Shown: one piece after another, positions 7,106 through 15,954 of the stretch
How the letters are laid out: the number at the start of each line of letters is the position of its first letter
Position numbering within the stretch: position 1 is the first letter of the stretch
Origin: JAIBJN01 sp963775625
Lineage (GTDB): Bacteria; Actinomycetota; Thermoleophilia; Gaiellales; Gaiellaceae
Reading direction: 5' to 3'
Length of the DNA stretch: 64,000 nucleotides
Assembly: GCA_963775625.1 (NCBI GenBank)
Contig: CAVZJM010000005.1
Span: 1 to 64,000 of the forward strand
Notes under the pieces: model-generated
The model's input: the letters and a program-made list of their open reading frames with translations, nothing else
Told to the model about the DNA's origin: nothing
Databases searched by the model: none
Translations under genes and position numbers: made by a program

Positions 7106-8332
7106 ATGCCGACGATGAGGACGCTCCAGCGGCGTAACGACGAACGCGGCCAGGTCTTTGTGTTCCTGGTCGTCATGCTCGTGGTCCTGCTCGGCTGCGC
7201 CGCCCTCGTCATCGACGTCGGGCGCGCGTACCTCGCCAAGCGCCACCTGCAGGCCTCCGCCGACGCCGCCGCCACGGCCGGCGCGCTGGAGCTCCCGGAT
7301 CCAATCGCAGCGCAGACCTTCGCGACGAACTACAGCGGCCTGGACGGAGCCAAGAACGACAACAACAAGCTTCCGCCAGTCGCCACGACCGTGACGACGA
7401 AGTGTCTCTCGATCGCGCCGTGCAGCCCCGTGAACACGGTTGTGGTGGAGCAGACGACGGTCGTACCGACGATTTTCGCCAAGGTGCTCGGCATCGACCA
7501 GTTCACGATCAGGGCGAAGGCGACAGCCTGCTCGCCGTGCTCGTCGAAACCGCTCGACATCATGCTGGTCCTCGACCGGACGGGATCGATGTGCCAGTTC
7601 TCGAACGGTTCGAACGATCCCGCGTGTACGGACCTGATCAACGCGAAGAACGGCCTGCTCGAGTTCGTGCAGTACATGGACCCCGCGATCCACAAGATCG
7701 GCCTCGCCGTGTTCCCGCCGAGAACGAGTAGCGGCTCGGCCTGCGCGACGCCGGCGTCGAGCAACTACAACTCCACATCTGCTGTCTACACCGTGGTCCC
7801 GCTCTCGAACAACTTCAAGGTCGGCAGCAGCCTGAACGAGGGCTCCCAGCTCGTCTCCACGATCCGCTGCCAGCGCGGAGGCGGCTCGACCGCCTATGCC
7901 CACGCGCTCGAGCGGGCCCAGACCGAGCTCCAGAGCCCCCGCGGGCGGCCGGACGTCCAGGACGTGATCGTCTTCTTCTCGGACGGCGCAGCGAACACCG
8001 GGCCCACGTACCTCTCCTCCACCTCGCCCTACCGCACGCGCCCCTGCCGCCAGGGCGTGACCTCGGCGACCAACATCAAGGCCACAGGCACGCTGATCTA
8101 CTCGATCGGCTACGACCTCGATGCCCTGAACGGCGGCGCCAACATCTGCGAGAACGGCGTCACGGGCAACCCCGAGTCCCCGGCGATTACGGCCTACTCG
8201 GCGATCAGCCAGATCGCGACGAACTCCAGCACGTTCTTCAACCGCCCGAACCCCGGCGACCTGACGCAGGTCTACACGCAGATCGCCGCGGAGATCGGCG
8301 GCACCCGCCTCATCCCGGACGACACGCTCTAG
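7106..8332 (+). CDS. TadG-like pilus-assembly protein with von Willebrand factor A domain
   Basis: 408 residues. The N terminus has the TadE/TadG-type membrane segment (residues 14-38, GQVFVFLVVMLVVLLGCAAL) followed by the typical VDVGRAY-like motif and RHLQASADAAATAGAL. From about residue 150 a vWA domain begins (LDIMLVLDRTGSM, a DxTxS variant of the metal-binding MIDAS motif; GSTAYAHALERAQTEL; DVIVFFSDGAAN). Several cysteines suggest an extracellular disulfide-stabilised fold. Such proteins are usually surface adhesins or Flp/Tad accessory proteins; here it sits in a type IVa pilus locus. Its stop is followed by a dispersed hairpin repeat shared with other convergent gene ends. Confidence 0.8.
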   Translation: MPTMRTLQRRNDERGQVFVFLVVMLVVLLGCAALVIDVGRAYLAKRHLQASADAAATAGALELPDPIAAQTFATNYSGLDGAKNDNNKLPPVATTVTTKCLSIAPCSPVNTVVVEQTTVVPTIFAKVLGIDQFTIRAKATACSPCSSKPLDIMLVLDRTGSMCQFSNGSNDPACTDLINAKNGLLEFVQYMDPAIHKIGLAVFPPRTSSGSACATPASSNYNSTSAVYTVVPLSNNFKVGSSLNEGSQLVSTIRCQRGGGSTAYAHALERAQTELQSPRGRPDVQDVIVFFSDGAANTGPTYLSSTSPYRTRPCRQGVTSATNIKATGTLIYSIGYDLDALNGGANICENGVTGNPESPAITAYSAISQIATNSSTFFNRPNPGDLTQVYTQIAAEIGGTRLIPDDTL

Positions 8333-8367
8333 CCGCGTCTAGCGGGAGGGCTTGGCGGAATGTTGCT

Positions 8368-8485
8368 CGTCGCCGGGGTGCGATGGTCGTTCCGAGGCAA
8401 GGACGCAGGGAGCGTTCGTAGCCGAGGCTACGGGCGCGACTGAGGACGCAGTCCTCGGGGCGAGCAGCGCGGCCCGGCGGCACAG
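8368..8485 (+). repeat. Dispersed intergenic repeat, copy A
   Basis: About 118 bases between the convergent TadG-like and pilB genes, nearly identical to the reverse complement of 42622-42740 and clearly related to 32269-32386. It contains two hairpins: CGTAGCC-GA-GGCTACG (8417-8432) and GAGGAC-GCA-GTCCTC (8442-8456). Arms are conserved while loops change between copies. It could act as a bidirectional terminator or be a small mobile repeat. Confidence 0.8.
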
Positions 8486-8509
8486 CGCACGTTTCGTCGA
8501 GCTCTCGCG

Positions 8510-10354
8510 CTAGACGAGCACGCGGGCGAGCTCCTCAAGCGAGGTAAGCCCGGAGATGACCTTGGAGAGCCCGTCGTCCCACAGGGTCTTCATGCCCGTC
8601 TCGAGCGCGGCCCGCTCGAGCTCCTCGCGGCTCGCGTGCTGCGCGGCGAGCCGGCTGATGTCCTCGTTCATGACCATCAGCTGGTAGATGCCGATCCGGC
8701 CCTTGTAGCCGGTCTGGTTGCACCGCGGGCAACCGCGCTTGCGGTAGAGGGCGACGCCGTCCGCCGAGGCGGCCTGCTCGGCGCTGAAGCGGGCCTCGAG
8801 CATCTCCTCCCGGGTGGCCATGTACATCTCGCAGCAGTGCGTGCAGAGCTTCCGGGCGAGGCGCTGGGCCAGGACAGCCGTCACCGCCGAGCCCGTGAGG
8901 AACGGCTCGACGCCCATCTCGTTCAGGCGGGTGAGCGCGCTCGGAGCGTCGTTCGTGTGCAGAGTCGAGAGGACGAAGTGGCCCGTCAAGGCCGCCTCGA
9001 TCGCCATCTTGGCGGTCTCGGCGTCGCGAATCTCTCCCACCATCACGACGTCCGGGTCGGAGCGCAGGATCGACCGGAGGGCCGCCGAGAAGGTCATCCC
9101 GGCGCGAAGATTGACCTGCACCTGGTTGAGACCGGCTAGCCGGTACTCGACCGGATCCTCGACGGTGATGATGTTGATCTCGGGGCGGTTGATCTCGTTG
9201 AGCGATGCGTAGAGCGTCGTCGACTTACCGGAGCCGGTCGGCCCGGTGACGAGGAGGGCGCCGGTCGGCTTGTCGACGATCTCTTCGAAGACGTCCCGCA
9301 TCTCGTCGGAGAGGCCGAGCTCGGCGAGGGTCGGGGGACGCTTCGACTTGTCGAGGAGGCGCATGACGACCCCCTCGCCCTCGACCGTCGGCAGCACGGC
9401 GACACGGATGTCGAGCAGCCGACCCGCGGCCTTGGCGTTCAGGGAGATCCGCCCGTCCTGCGGCTTTCGGCGCTCGGCGATGTCGAGCTTGGCCAGCACC
9501 TTCAGGCGCGTCGTGACGCCGGCGGCGAGCCGCCTGGGGATTCGCTGCAGCTCATGCAGGACGCCGTCCACCCGGGAGCGGACGACCAGGGCGTCGTCCT
9601 GGGGGTCGAAGTGAATGTCGCTCGCCCCGTCCTCGGCCGCCTGGAGGATGATCGAGTTGACGAGGCGGACGAGCGGCGCGTCGGAGACCCCGTCGTCGGC
9701 CTCGAGGTCGTCACCCTCCTCTTCCTCATCGCCGAGGTCGAACTCCTCCTCGACGAGCGCGGCGCGCTCCCAGGCCTCGGACGCACGCTCCAGGCGCTTG
9801 AGCTCGAGCTCGATCTCCTCCTGGGGGGCGACGCCGATCTCGAGCGTGTAGCGCGTGGCGAGCCGCAGCTCGTCGATCGCCTGGACGTTGGTCGGGTCGG
9901 CGACGGCGATGCGAAGGCGGTCGCCGGCGATCTGATACGGGATCGCCTCTGCGCGTTTGAGCACGTGCGCCGGGATCGACTCGGCCGCGAGCTTCTGGAC
10001 GCCCGTCGAGAGGTCGACGTACGGCAGGTGGTGGAGCTCGGCCAGCTCCCGCGCCTCGTTGGTCTCCGCCTGGGCTCCCGTGCGGGGACCTGGGAGCAGC
10101 AGCTCGGAGCTCGCCGTCAGGCCTTCGTCCATGATCGCCTGCGCCAGCGAGCCCGTGCCCGCGCGCGAGCGCGCCATCGCGAGCCTGTCGAGCGGGACGA
10201 GGCCCGTCGTCTCGATCAGGTCTGCGACTAGCTGCGTGATCGCGCTGCCCGAGATGCCCGCACCGGGCGGGTACTCGGGCTCGACGTTCGGCGGCGACTG
10301 CTCGCCCTCGTTCGCGCCGCTCCGTCGCAGCGGTTGAAGCTCGTCGAACTCCAT
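8510..10354 (-). CDS. pilB: Pilus extension ATPase PilB
   Basis: Motor ATPase for pilus polymerisation, 614 residues. An MshEN-type N-terminal domain (about 30-190; LPYVDLSTGVQKLAAESIPAH is typical) can bind c-di-GMP in some relatives. An acidic linker (EEEEGDDLEADD) follows, then the N2 domain (APLVRLVNSIILQAAEDGASDIH). The ATPase core has Walker A GPTGSGKSTT, VEDPVEYRLAGLNQVQVN, Walker B DPDVVMVGEIRD and the STLHTNDA His box. The zinc-binding tetracysteine is present as CTHC and CPRC around residues 510-550, with GRIGIYQLMVM after it. The promoter at 10364-10391 gives a leader of about three bases; there is no Shine-Dalgarno. Confidence 0.95.
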   Translation of the reverse strand: MEFDELQPLRRSGANEGEQSPPNVEPEYPPGAGISGSAITQLVADLIETTGLVPLDRLAMARSRAGTGSLAQAIMDEGLTASSELLLPGPRTGAQAETNEARELAELHHLPYVDLSTGVQKLAAESIPAHVLKRAEAIPYQIAGDRLRIAVADPTNVQAIDELRLATRYTLEIGVAPQEEIELELKRLERASEAWERAALVEEEFDLGDEEEEGDDLEADDGVSDAPLVRLVNSIILQAAEDGASDIHFDPQDDALVVRSRVDGVLHELQRIPRRLAAGVTTRLKVLAKLDIAERRKPQDGRISLNAKAAGRLLDIRVAVLPTVEGEGVVMRLLDKSKRPPTLAELGLSDEMRDVFEEIVDKPTGALLVTGPTGSGKSTTLYASLNEINRPEINIITVEDPVEYRLAGLNQVQVNLRAGMTFSAALRSILRSDPDVVMVGEIRDAETAKMAIEAALTGHFVLSTLHTNDAPSALTRLNEMGVEPFLTGSAVTAVLAQRLARKLCTHCCEMYMATREEMLEARFSAEQAASADGVALYRKRGCPRCNQTGYKGRIGIYQLMVMNEDISRLAAQHASREELERAALETGMKTLWDDGLSKVISGLTSLEELARVLV

Positions 10355-10363
10355 CTCAGACGG

Positions 10364-10391
10364 TTATCGGCCGCGCGAGCTTGATCCCCAA
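10364..10391 (-). promoter_or_regulatory. Sigma-28/WhiG-type promoter of pilB
   Basis: GCCGATAA at 10371-10364 (minus strand) is an exact match to the sigma-28 -10 consensus. At the 16-base spacing the -35 reads TTGG, a poor match. The predicted leader is about three bases. Confidence 0.5.
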
Positions 10392-10413
10392 GAGAGGGGA
10401 TGGGACCTGCTCT

Positions 10414-11091
10414 TCACTCACGGCTCGGCTGCTCGGCCGGCGCCTCCGCCTCGAAGAGCCCCGTCTGGTAGGCGAGTACGACTGCCTGGACGCGGTCACG
10501 GAGGTTGAGCTTCTGGAGGATGTGCGTGATGTGTGTCTTGACGGTCGTGTCGCTGATGTAGAGCTCTTGCGCGATCTCTGCGTTCGAAAGGCCGCGGGCG
10601 ATCAAGCGAAAGACCTCTCGTTCGCGCTCGCTGAGATCGTCGAGCTCTTTCGGAGGCGCGGGACGGGGCATGCGCGCGAACTTGTTGATCACGCGTTTTG
10701 TGATCGTCGGTGAGAGAAGCGCGTCGCCGGCCGCGACAGTGCGGATCGCGGCGATCAGCTGTTCGGGAGAGTCGTCCTTGAGGACGAAGCCGCTTGCGCC
10801 AGCCCTTAACGCCTCGTAGACGTATTCGTCGAGATCGAACGTCGTGAGAATCAAGATCCGCGCGGCCTTGTCGGCTGCGAGGATGCGCCGGGTCGCCTGA
10901 AGCCCGTCGAGCTCGGGCATGCGGATATCCATCAAGATGACGGCTGGATGAAACCGGGCCGTCTTGTCCACGGCCTCGAGCCCGTTGCTCGCCTCGGCGA
11001 CGACTTCGATGTCCTGCTCGCCTGCGAGGAGCATGCGAAAGCCGGCGCGGACCATCGACTGGTCGTCGGCTACGAGCACACGGATCGTCAT
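10414..11091 (-). CDS. NarL/FixJ-family response regulator
   Basis: 225 residues. Receiver domain 1-120 with the acidic pair (VADDQ), phospho-acceptor Asp in ILMDIRMPELDGL, Thr in ILTTFDLDEYVYEAL and Lys in FVLKDDSPEQL. The LuxR-type HTH output domain is at about 155-215 (LSEREREVFRLIARGLSNAEIA and VKTHITHILQKL). Overlaps the kinase gene by four bases (ATGA), so the pair is one operon. The likely DNA targets are the two palindromes at 12291-12308 and 13305-13322, since such regulators bind short inverted repeats; that link is inferred. Confidence 0.93.
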   Translation of the reverse strand: MTIRVLVADDQSMVRAGFRMLLAGEQDIEVVAEASNGLEAVDKTARFHPAVILMDIRMPELDGLQATRRILAADKAARILILTTFDLDEYVYEALRAGASGFVLKDDSPEQLIAAIRTVAAGDALLSPTITKRVINKFARMPRPAPPKELDDLSEREREVFRLIARGLSNAEIAQELYISDTTVKTHITHILQKLNLRDRVQAVVLAYQTGLFEAEAPAEQPSRE

Positions 11092-12275
11092 CGTTCCTCC
11101 CGGGCGAGCGGGAGGCGTGTGCTGAGGACGAAACCGCCTTCGGTCGCCGTTCCTGCGCTCATCTCACCGCCGTAGATCTTGACCCGTTCGCGGATACCGA
11201 CGAGCCCGTGCCCGAGGCCGTCGCTTGTCGCGCTCCCCCGGCCGTTGTCGCGCACCTCGATCTTCAACTCGTCCGGCCGGTAGCGGACGGTCACGTCGGC
11301 ATCGCTTGCGCGCGCGTGTTTGAGAGCGTTGGTCAGCCCTTCCTGAACGATGCGATAGGCGGAGAGGTCGACCCCTCGTGGAAGCGGGAAAGGCTCGCCG
11401 TCGACATGCAGCTCGACGGGCAGTCCCGCGCGGCCGATCTCGTCCAGCAATGAGTCGAGGCCGTCGAGGCCGGGCTGGGGCAGGAGCTCGGCTTCGTCCC
11501 CGTCGCGGCGCATGGCGGCCAGGAGACGGCGCATCTCGGCAAGTGCCGTGCGGCCGGCTCGCTCGACGCTCCTCAGCGCGTCGCGGTCCTCGGCGAGCGC
11601 ATCGGGGAGCTTGTGCCTGACGGCGCCGACCTGGAGCACCATCACGCTGACGGCGTGGGCGACGATGTCGTGGAGCTCACGCGCGATCCGCGAGCGCTCC
11701 TCCGCCACCGCGATGCGCGCGGCCGCCTCGCGATCGCGCTCGGCCTGGGCCGCACGTTCTTCCGCCGCCTCGGCCCGCTCGGCACGCTCACGCAGGGCCC
11801 AGCCCGCGACCCAGGCGACCACGAACCGGAGTGGGATGAAGACGAAGTCGCCGACTGGCAGTGGACCGGGGATGTTGTAGACGACGATCACGATTCCAAC
11901 GAGCACGATGATCAGGCCCGCGCCTGCCTTCAGCGGATTCCGCAGGTTCCCGAGCAAGAACGCGCTCGCCAACCCGACGACTCCGAGGCTGCCGATGAAC
12001 GCGAGCAGCACTCCGTCGCCGAACGAGATCGCCGCGGCCAGGAGCCAGTAGGCAGCCGGAGCGGCGAACGGAAAGCGCCGACGTGCGAAGAGCGGCAGTA
12101 CGAGAACGGCCACCGTAGGTATGGCGATCCACAGCGTCGTGGGCGGCGCGCCCGGCGAGTTGCGTCCGACCACGAGCTCGAGCATGCCCGCGACCGCCAG
12201 GAACGCGATCAGCAGCTCGAACCAGTACTCACGGGCGACGTTTCTAACCTGGCTCACGAGTTGAAGGTACTGCAC
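11088..12275 (-). CDS. DesK/NarL-type membrane sensor histidine kinase
   Basis: 395 residues. The N-terminal half (about 18-165) holds five or six hydrophobic segments (including FELLIAFLAVAGMLELVV and LIIVLVGIVIVVYNIP) with little outside the membrane, suggesting a sensor of membrane state. A coiled coil rich in Ala/Glu/Arg (165-200) leads to the HisKA_3 motif ARELHDIVAHAVSVMVLQ with phospho-acceptor His, then an HATPase domain with VQEGLTNALKHA (N box), VRDNGRG (G1) and GHGLVGIRERV (G2). Partner of the regulator directly downstream. The GTG start at 12275 lies 15 bases from the palindrome 12291-12308. Confidence 0.9.
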   Translation of the reverse strand: MQYLQLVSQVRNVAREYWFELLIAFLAVAGMLELVVGRNSPGAPPTTLWIAIPTVAVLVLPLFARRRFPFAAPAAYWLLAAAISFGDGVLLAFIGSLGVVGLASAFLLGNLRNPLKAGAGLIIVLVGIVIVVYNIPGPLPVGDFVFIPLRFVVAWVAGWALRERAERAEAAEERAAQAERDREAAARIAVAEERSRIARELHDIVAHAVSVMVLQVGAVRHKLPDALAEDRDALRSVERAGRTALAEMRRLLAAMRRDGDEAELLPQPGLDGLDSLLDEIGRAGLPVELHVDGEPFPLPRGVDLSAYRIVQEGLTNALKHARASDADVTVRYRPDELKIEVRDNGRGSATSDGLGHGLVGIRERVKIYGGEMSAGTATEGGFVLSTRLPLAREER

Positions 12276-12290
12276 GGTCTCACTCGCCGC

Positions 12291-12308
12291 CTCCTACTCG
12301 GGTAGGAG
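12291..12308. promoter_or_regulatory. Palindromic operator, copy 1
   Basis: CTCCTACTCGGGTAGGAG, an almost perfect palindrome between the kinase gene and the CPBP gene. It recurs at 13305-13322 with the same 41-base distance to the promoter -35. Probably the binding site of the neighbouring LuxR-type regulator. Confidence 0.65.
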
Positions 12309-12349
12309 TGGGAATCGTCGCGTCGTCGGAGTTCGATTCCGGCCTGGCG

Positions 12350-12378
12350 ACGACGCGGCCTGTGTAAGCGCCTCCTAG
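12350..12378 (+). promoter_or_regulatory. Promoter of the CPBP gene
   Basis: ACGACG (12350-12355), 17 bases, TCCTAG (12373-12378). The same arrangement and flanking bases occur at 13364-13392, so the elements are supported by conservation between the two copies. The -35 is poor, as expected for an activated promoter. Confidence 0.45.
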
Positions 12379-12416
12379 CGTCGAGGCATGGAATCGACCG
12401 ACCAAGGAGGATGGAA

Positions 12417-13218
12417 ATGAGCGTCTCGCTTCCACTTACAGGCACGGCCCGCGCTGAGGGCGCCGTCCCGAGCGTCGAGATTCCGCAGCTGCGGATCGCG
12501 CGGGATCCTCGCCGTCTGGGCGGCCGCCGCGCTCCCGATGGCAGTGCTCGCCTGGCTCGTCGCGCCCGTGCTCGCCGACCGGTTCGCCGGCGATGGCCAC
12601 GTGCCGATGGCGAAGGCGCTGATCGTGTCCCTCTCGATCGGCATGGTCTGGCAGTTCGTCCTCGTCGCGATCCTCGTTGGTCGTGAGCAGCGGACCCTCC
12701 GCTGGTCGACCGTCCGCGAGGCGCTCTGGCTCCGCTCTCCGCGGAGCCCGCGCAGCGGCCGCGTCGGCGGTCGAGTATGGCTGGTCGTGATCCCGCTGAT
12801 CGTCGCGTTCACCGCGGTGCAGGAGCTGGTCGCGATCGTGCCGGCGCCTGAGAACCGGGAGTTCGCCACGCTCTTCGAGTCGGACGCGGGCAAGGCGTTC
12901 TTGGACGGGGCCTTCGGCTGGTACGGCCTCATCCTCGTGTTCTTCCTCTTCAACACCGTGCTCGGCGAGGAGCTCCTGTTCCGCGGGTACCTCCTTCCGC
13001 GCATGAATGGCGCGTTCGGGCGCGGCGACTGGGTGGCGAACGGCCTCCTCTTCGCCGGCTACCACCTGCACGTGCCGTGGGCGATCCCGGGGACGCTCCT
13101 CGAGATGTTCACTATCGCGTACCCGACGAAGCGGTATCGGAGCGCCTGGATCGGGATCGCGGTGCACAGCGCCCAGAGCGTGTTCCTCGGGATCCTCATC
13201 CTCACGCTCGTCGTCTGA
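12417..13218 (+). CDS. CPBP family membrane protease-like protein (frame break)
   Basis: CPBP (CAAX protease and bacteriocin-processing) family integral membrane protein, about 266 residues when read through. Catalytic-type motifs are present: GEELLFRGYLLP (EExxxR), FAGYHLHVP and IGIAVHSAQSV. The start is set by AGGAGG seven bases before ATG 12417, giving MSVSLPLTGTARAEG. That frame breaks at a GGG run (12502-12504); dropping one G joins it to the conserved frame as ARILAVWAAAALPMAVLAW, the first membrane helix. Without the correction a start at 12538 would cut into this helix. Target of the two-component system by promoter context; substrate unknown. Confidence 0.75.
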
Positions 13219-13240
13219 AACAGCACACTCCTGGACCGGT

Positions 13241-13276
13241 CCAAGTCCTGTGGGCGACTCGGCCCGCAGGACTTGG
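13241..13276 (+). terminator. Hairpin after the CPBP gene
   Basis: 15-bp stem with one G-T pair: CCAAGTCCTGTGGGC (13241-13255) and its partner at 13262-13276, six-base loop. No T tract. The stem resembles the one at 17999-18034. Confidence 0.65.
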
Positions 13277-13304
13277 CGCTTCGTGCGGAGGTACTGCTCG
13301 GTGC

Positions 13305-13322
13305 CTCCTACCTGAGTAGGAC
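13305..13322. promoter_or_regulatory. Palindromic operator, copy 2
   Basis: CTCCTACCTGAGTAGGAC, matching copy 1 at 12291-12308 in 15 of 18 positions and placed identically relative to the following promoter. Confidence 0.65.
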
Positions 13323-13363
13323 TCGGAATCGTCGGCCGGTGCGAGCTCGAATCCGGCTTTGCG

Positions 13364-13392
13364 ACGACGTTTTCTCGACGCCGCGCTCTTAA
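13364..13392 (+). promoter_or_regulatory. Promoter of the small protein-MMPL transcript
   Basis: ACGACG (13364-13369), 17 bases, TCTTAA (13387-13392), paralogous to 12350-12378. The bases after the -10 are also conserved between copies (CGTCG, GGCATG, AATCG). Confidence 0.45.
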
Positions 13393-13443
13393 CGTCGGGG
13401 CATGCAATCGCGCCACCTAGCGCCCGGACGAGAAGGAGGAGCC

Positions 13444-13644
13444 ATGAGCCCCACCGCACGGCAGACCCGCGAGCTCGCCGCCCGCGAGAGCGACGGCATC
13501 CACGTCCTCTTGCTCTGGCACCCGCGCGAGAACACCTTGACCGTCTCGGTCGAGGACGCGCGTCTCGGAGATCGCTTCCAGCTCGCGGTCGCGCCCGAGC
13601 GCGCCCTCGATGTCTTCAACCACCCCTTCGCCTACGCGGCCTAG
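13444..13644 (+). CDS. Small conserved actinobacterial-type protein
   Basis: 66 residues. The start at 13444 is set by AAGGAGG five bases upstream. Predicted all-beta core (GIHVLLLWHPRENTLTVSVED, then DRFQLAVAPERALDVFNHPFAYAA at the C terminus). I recognise the ending (ALDxFxHPxAYAA) from short uncharacterised actinobacterial proteins, without a known function. Lies 27 bases before the MMPL gene and shares its promoter, so it is probably part of the same stress response. Confidence 0.7.
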   Translation: MSPTARQTRELAARESDGIHVLLLWHPRENTLTVSVEDARLGDRFQLAVAPERALDVFNHPFAYAA

Positions 13645-13671
13645 GGACGACCCACGAAGGAGGAACGAACG

Positions 13672-15896
13672 ATGCTCCGCACCACTATCCAAAGCTCCAA
13701 CATGGCCGGCCGGATGGGCCGGTGGAGCGCCGACCACTGGAAGACAGCGACGTTCGGGTGGTTGGCGTTCGTCCTCGTCGCCTTCGCTCTCGGCGGCATG
13801 ACGGGGACGAAGACGATCGATCCGAACGCCGCCGGCCCGGGCGAGTCCGGCCGGATGGACCAGATCCTCGAGGCCGGCTTCAAGCAGCCTGCGGCCGAGA
13901 GCGTGCTCGTCCAGAGCAGCTCGCTCTCCGCCGCCGGCCCCGCCTTCACGGCGGCGGTCGAGGACGTCGTCGCGCGGATCTCGAAGCTCGACGCCGTCCA
14001 GAACGTCCGCTCGCCGCTCGACCCCGCCAATGCCGGTCAGATCTCCGCCGACGGCCGCTCCGCGCTCGTCGAGTTCGAGATCCGTGGCGCGAAGGCCGAC
14101 GCGGCCGAGAAGATCGACCCGGTTCTCGCCCAGGTCGCGGCTGCGCAGGAGGCGCATCCGCAGCTCTTCATCGGGGAGTTCGGGTACGCCAGCGCGGCCA
14201 AGGCCGTCGAGACCGCGTTCGAGGAGGACCTCGGGAAGGCGGGTGTCCTGTCCCTCCCGGTGACGCTCGTCATCCTCGTGGTCGCCTTCGGAGCGCTGAT
14301 GGCGGCCGGCATTCCGCTGATCCTCGCCCTGACCGCGGTCTTCGCGACCTTCGGCCTCGTCGCCGTCTCGAGCCAGTTCGTGCCGGCGGCGATGCAAGCC
14401 GGCGCGCTCGTGCTCCTGATCGGGCTCGCGGTCGGCGTTGACTACTCGCTCTTCTACCTCCGGCGCGAACGCGAGGAGCGTGCCGCCGGCCGTAGCCCCC
14501 GGGACGCCATCGAGATCGCCGCGGCGACCTCCGGGCGTGCCGTGCTCGTCTCCGGCGTCACGGTCATCATCGCCATGGCCGGCATGTTCCTGACCGGTAA
14601 CGAGATCTTCGCGTCGCTCGCCGCCGCGACGATCACGGTGGTCGCGATCGCGATGCTCGGCTCGCTGACCGTCCTTCCCGCGCTGCTCTCGCGGCTCGGC
14701 GACAAGGTCGACCGGGGCCGTGTCCCGCTCGTCGGCCGCCTCCGCCGCGACGACGGAGAGGGTCGGATCTGGGGCGCGGTCGTCGACCGCGTCCTGCGGC
14801 GGCCGGTCCTCTCCGTGATCCTCGCCGGCGGGTTGCTCGTGGCACTCGCGCTTCCCGCCTTCCAGCTCCGCATGGCGCAGCCGGGCCCCGACACGTTCCC
14901 GAAGTCCATTCCCGCGGTGCAGGCCTACGACCACATGCAGGAGGCCTTCCCGGGTACGGCCCTGCCCGCCAACGTGGTCGTCAAGGCCCCCGACGTGAAC
15001 GACCCGGCGATGCAGGCTGCCCTCGAGCGGCTCCAGGAGCGGGCGCTCGCCAGCGGCCGCATGCACGAGCCGATCACGGTCGACGTCAACGACGCGGGCA
15101 CGGTGGCGAACATCACCATTCCCATCGAAGGCAAGGGAACCGACTCGGTCTCGAACGCCTCGCTGGCCGAGCTCCGCAACGAGATCGTCCCGAACACCGT
15201 GGGCGGCCTTCCGGACGCCGAGACCGGCGTCACGGGCCTCACAGCCCAGTGGAAGGACAGCTCCGACGACATCGCCTCGAAGCTGCCCCTCGTCGTCGGG
15301 TTCGTGCTCGTGTTCGCCTTCTCGCTCATGCTCGTCGCCTTCCGGTCGCCCGTGATCGCGGCCAAGGCGATCGTCCTCAACCTGCTCTCCGTGGGTGCCG
15401 CCTACGGCGTGCTGGTGCTCGTCTTCCAGCACGGCTACGGCAAGGGGCTCCTCGGCTTCAGCTCCACGGCCGGGATCGACCCGGTCGTCCCGCTGCTCCT
15501 GTTCGTGATCCTGTTCGGGCTCTCGATGGACTACCACGTGTTCCTCCTGAGCCGGATCAGGGAGCTCGTCCAGCGGGGAATGTCAACCGACGAGGCCGTC
15601 TCGCAGGGCATCAAGTCGACTGCGGGTGTCGTCACGAGCGCCGCGATCGTCATGGTCGCCGTCTTCGCGGTCTTCATCACGCTCTCGATGCTGATGTTCA
15701 AGCAGTTCGGCGTCGGGCTCGCGACCGCGATCCTGATCGACGCGACGATCGTCCGGGGCGTGCTCCTGCCCGCATCGATGAAGCTCCTCGGAGACTGGAA
15801 CTGGTACCTGCCGAGCTGGCTCGAGTGGCTGCCCCGCTTCGACCTTGGGAGTCCGAGGCTCCGACCGAGACCAAGCCTACTCCCGTCTCTGCCTAG
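13672..15896 (+). CDS. MMPL/RND-family transporter
   Basis: Membrane exporter of the MMPL type, about 741 residues. It shows the two-fold RND pattern: helix at 20-40, a periplasmic loop (45-190), a helix bundle (about 195-365, with LVLLIGLAVGVDYSLFYLRRERE), a second loop (390-535), then the second bundle with LLFVILFGLSMDYHVFLLSRIRE. The two GxxxDY motifs carry the proton-relay Asp residues. As written, the frame runs on without a stop into the hydrolase gene and would make a 1437-residue fusion. Restoring one G in the GGG run at 15847-15849 instead gives a normal ending (ESEAPTETKPTPVSA, stop at 15894-15896) before a hairpin and a ribosome site. I treat them as two genes. Confidence 0.88.
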
Positions 15897-15903
15897 ACCG
15901 AAT

Positions 15904-15938
15904 GGCCGCCCCCGGGCCCTCGTGGCCCGGGGGCGGCC
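15904..15938 (+). terminator. Hairpin between MMPL and hydrolase genes
   Basis: Perfect 15-bp stem GGCCGCCCCCGGGCC (15904-15918) with complement 15924-15938 and a five-base loop; no T tract. It lies inside the uncorrected long reading frame, which argues that the frame is not one gene. Confidence 0.75.
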
Positions 15939-15954
15939 GCGAAAGGAATCCGTC

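Noticed and set aside
12411..12416. ATG at 12411 as the CPBP start
   Set aside because: It overlaps the ribosome site; 12417 has the proper spacing.
13417..15537. A 706-residue open frame on the minus strand opposite the MMPL gene
   Set aside because: Composition is Arg/Gly/Asp-rich nonsense from G+C-rich antisense; the plus-strand frame has clear RND motifs.
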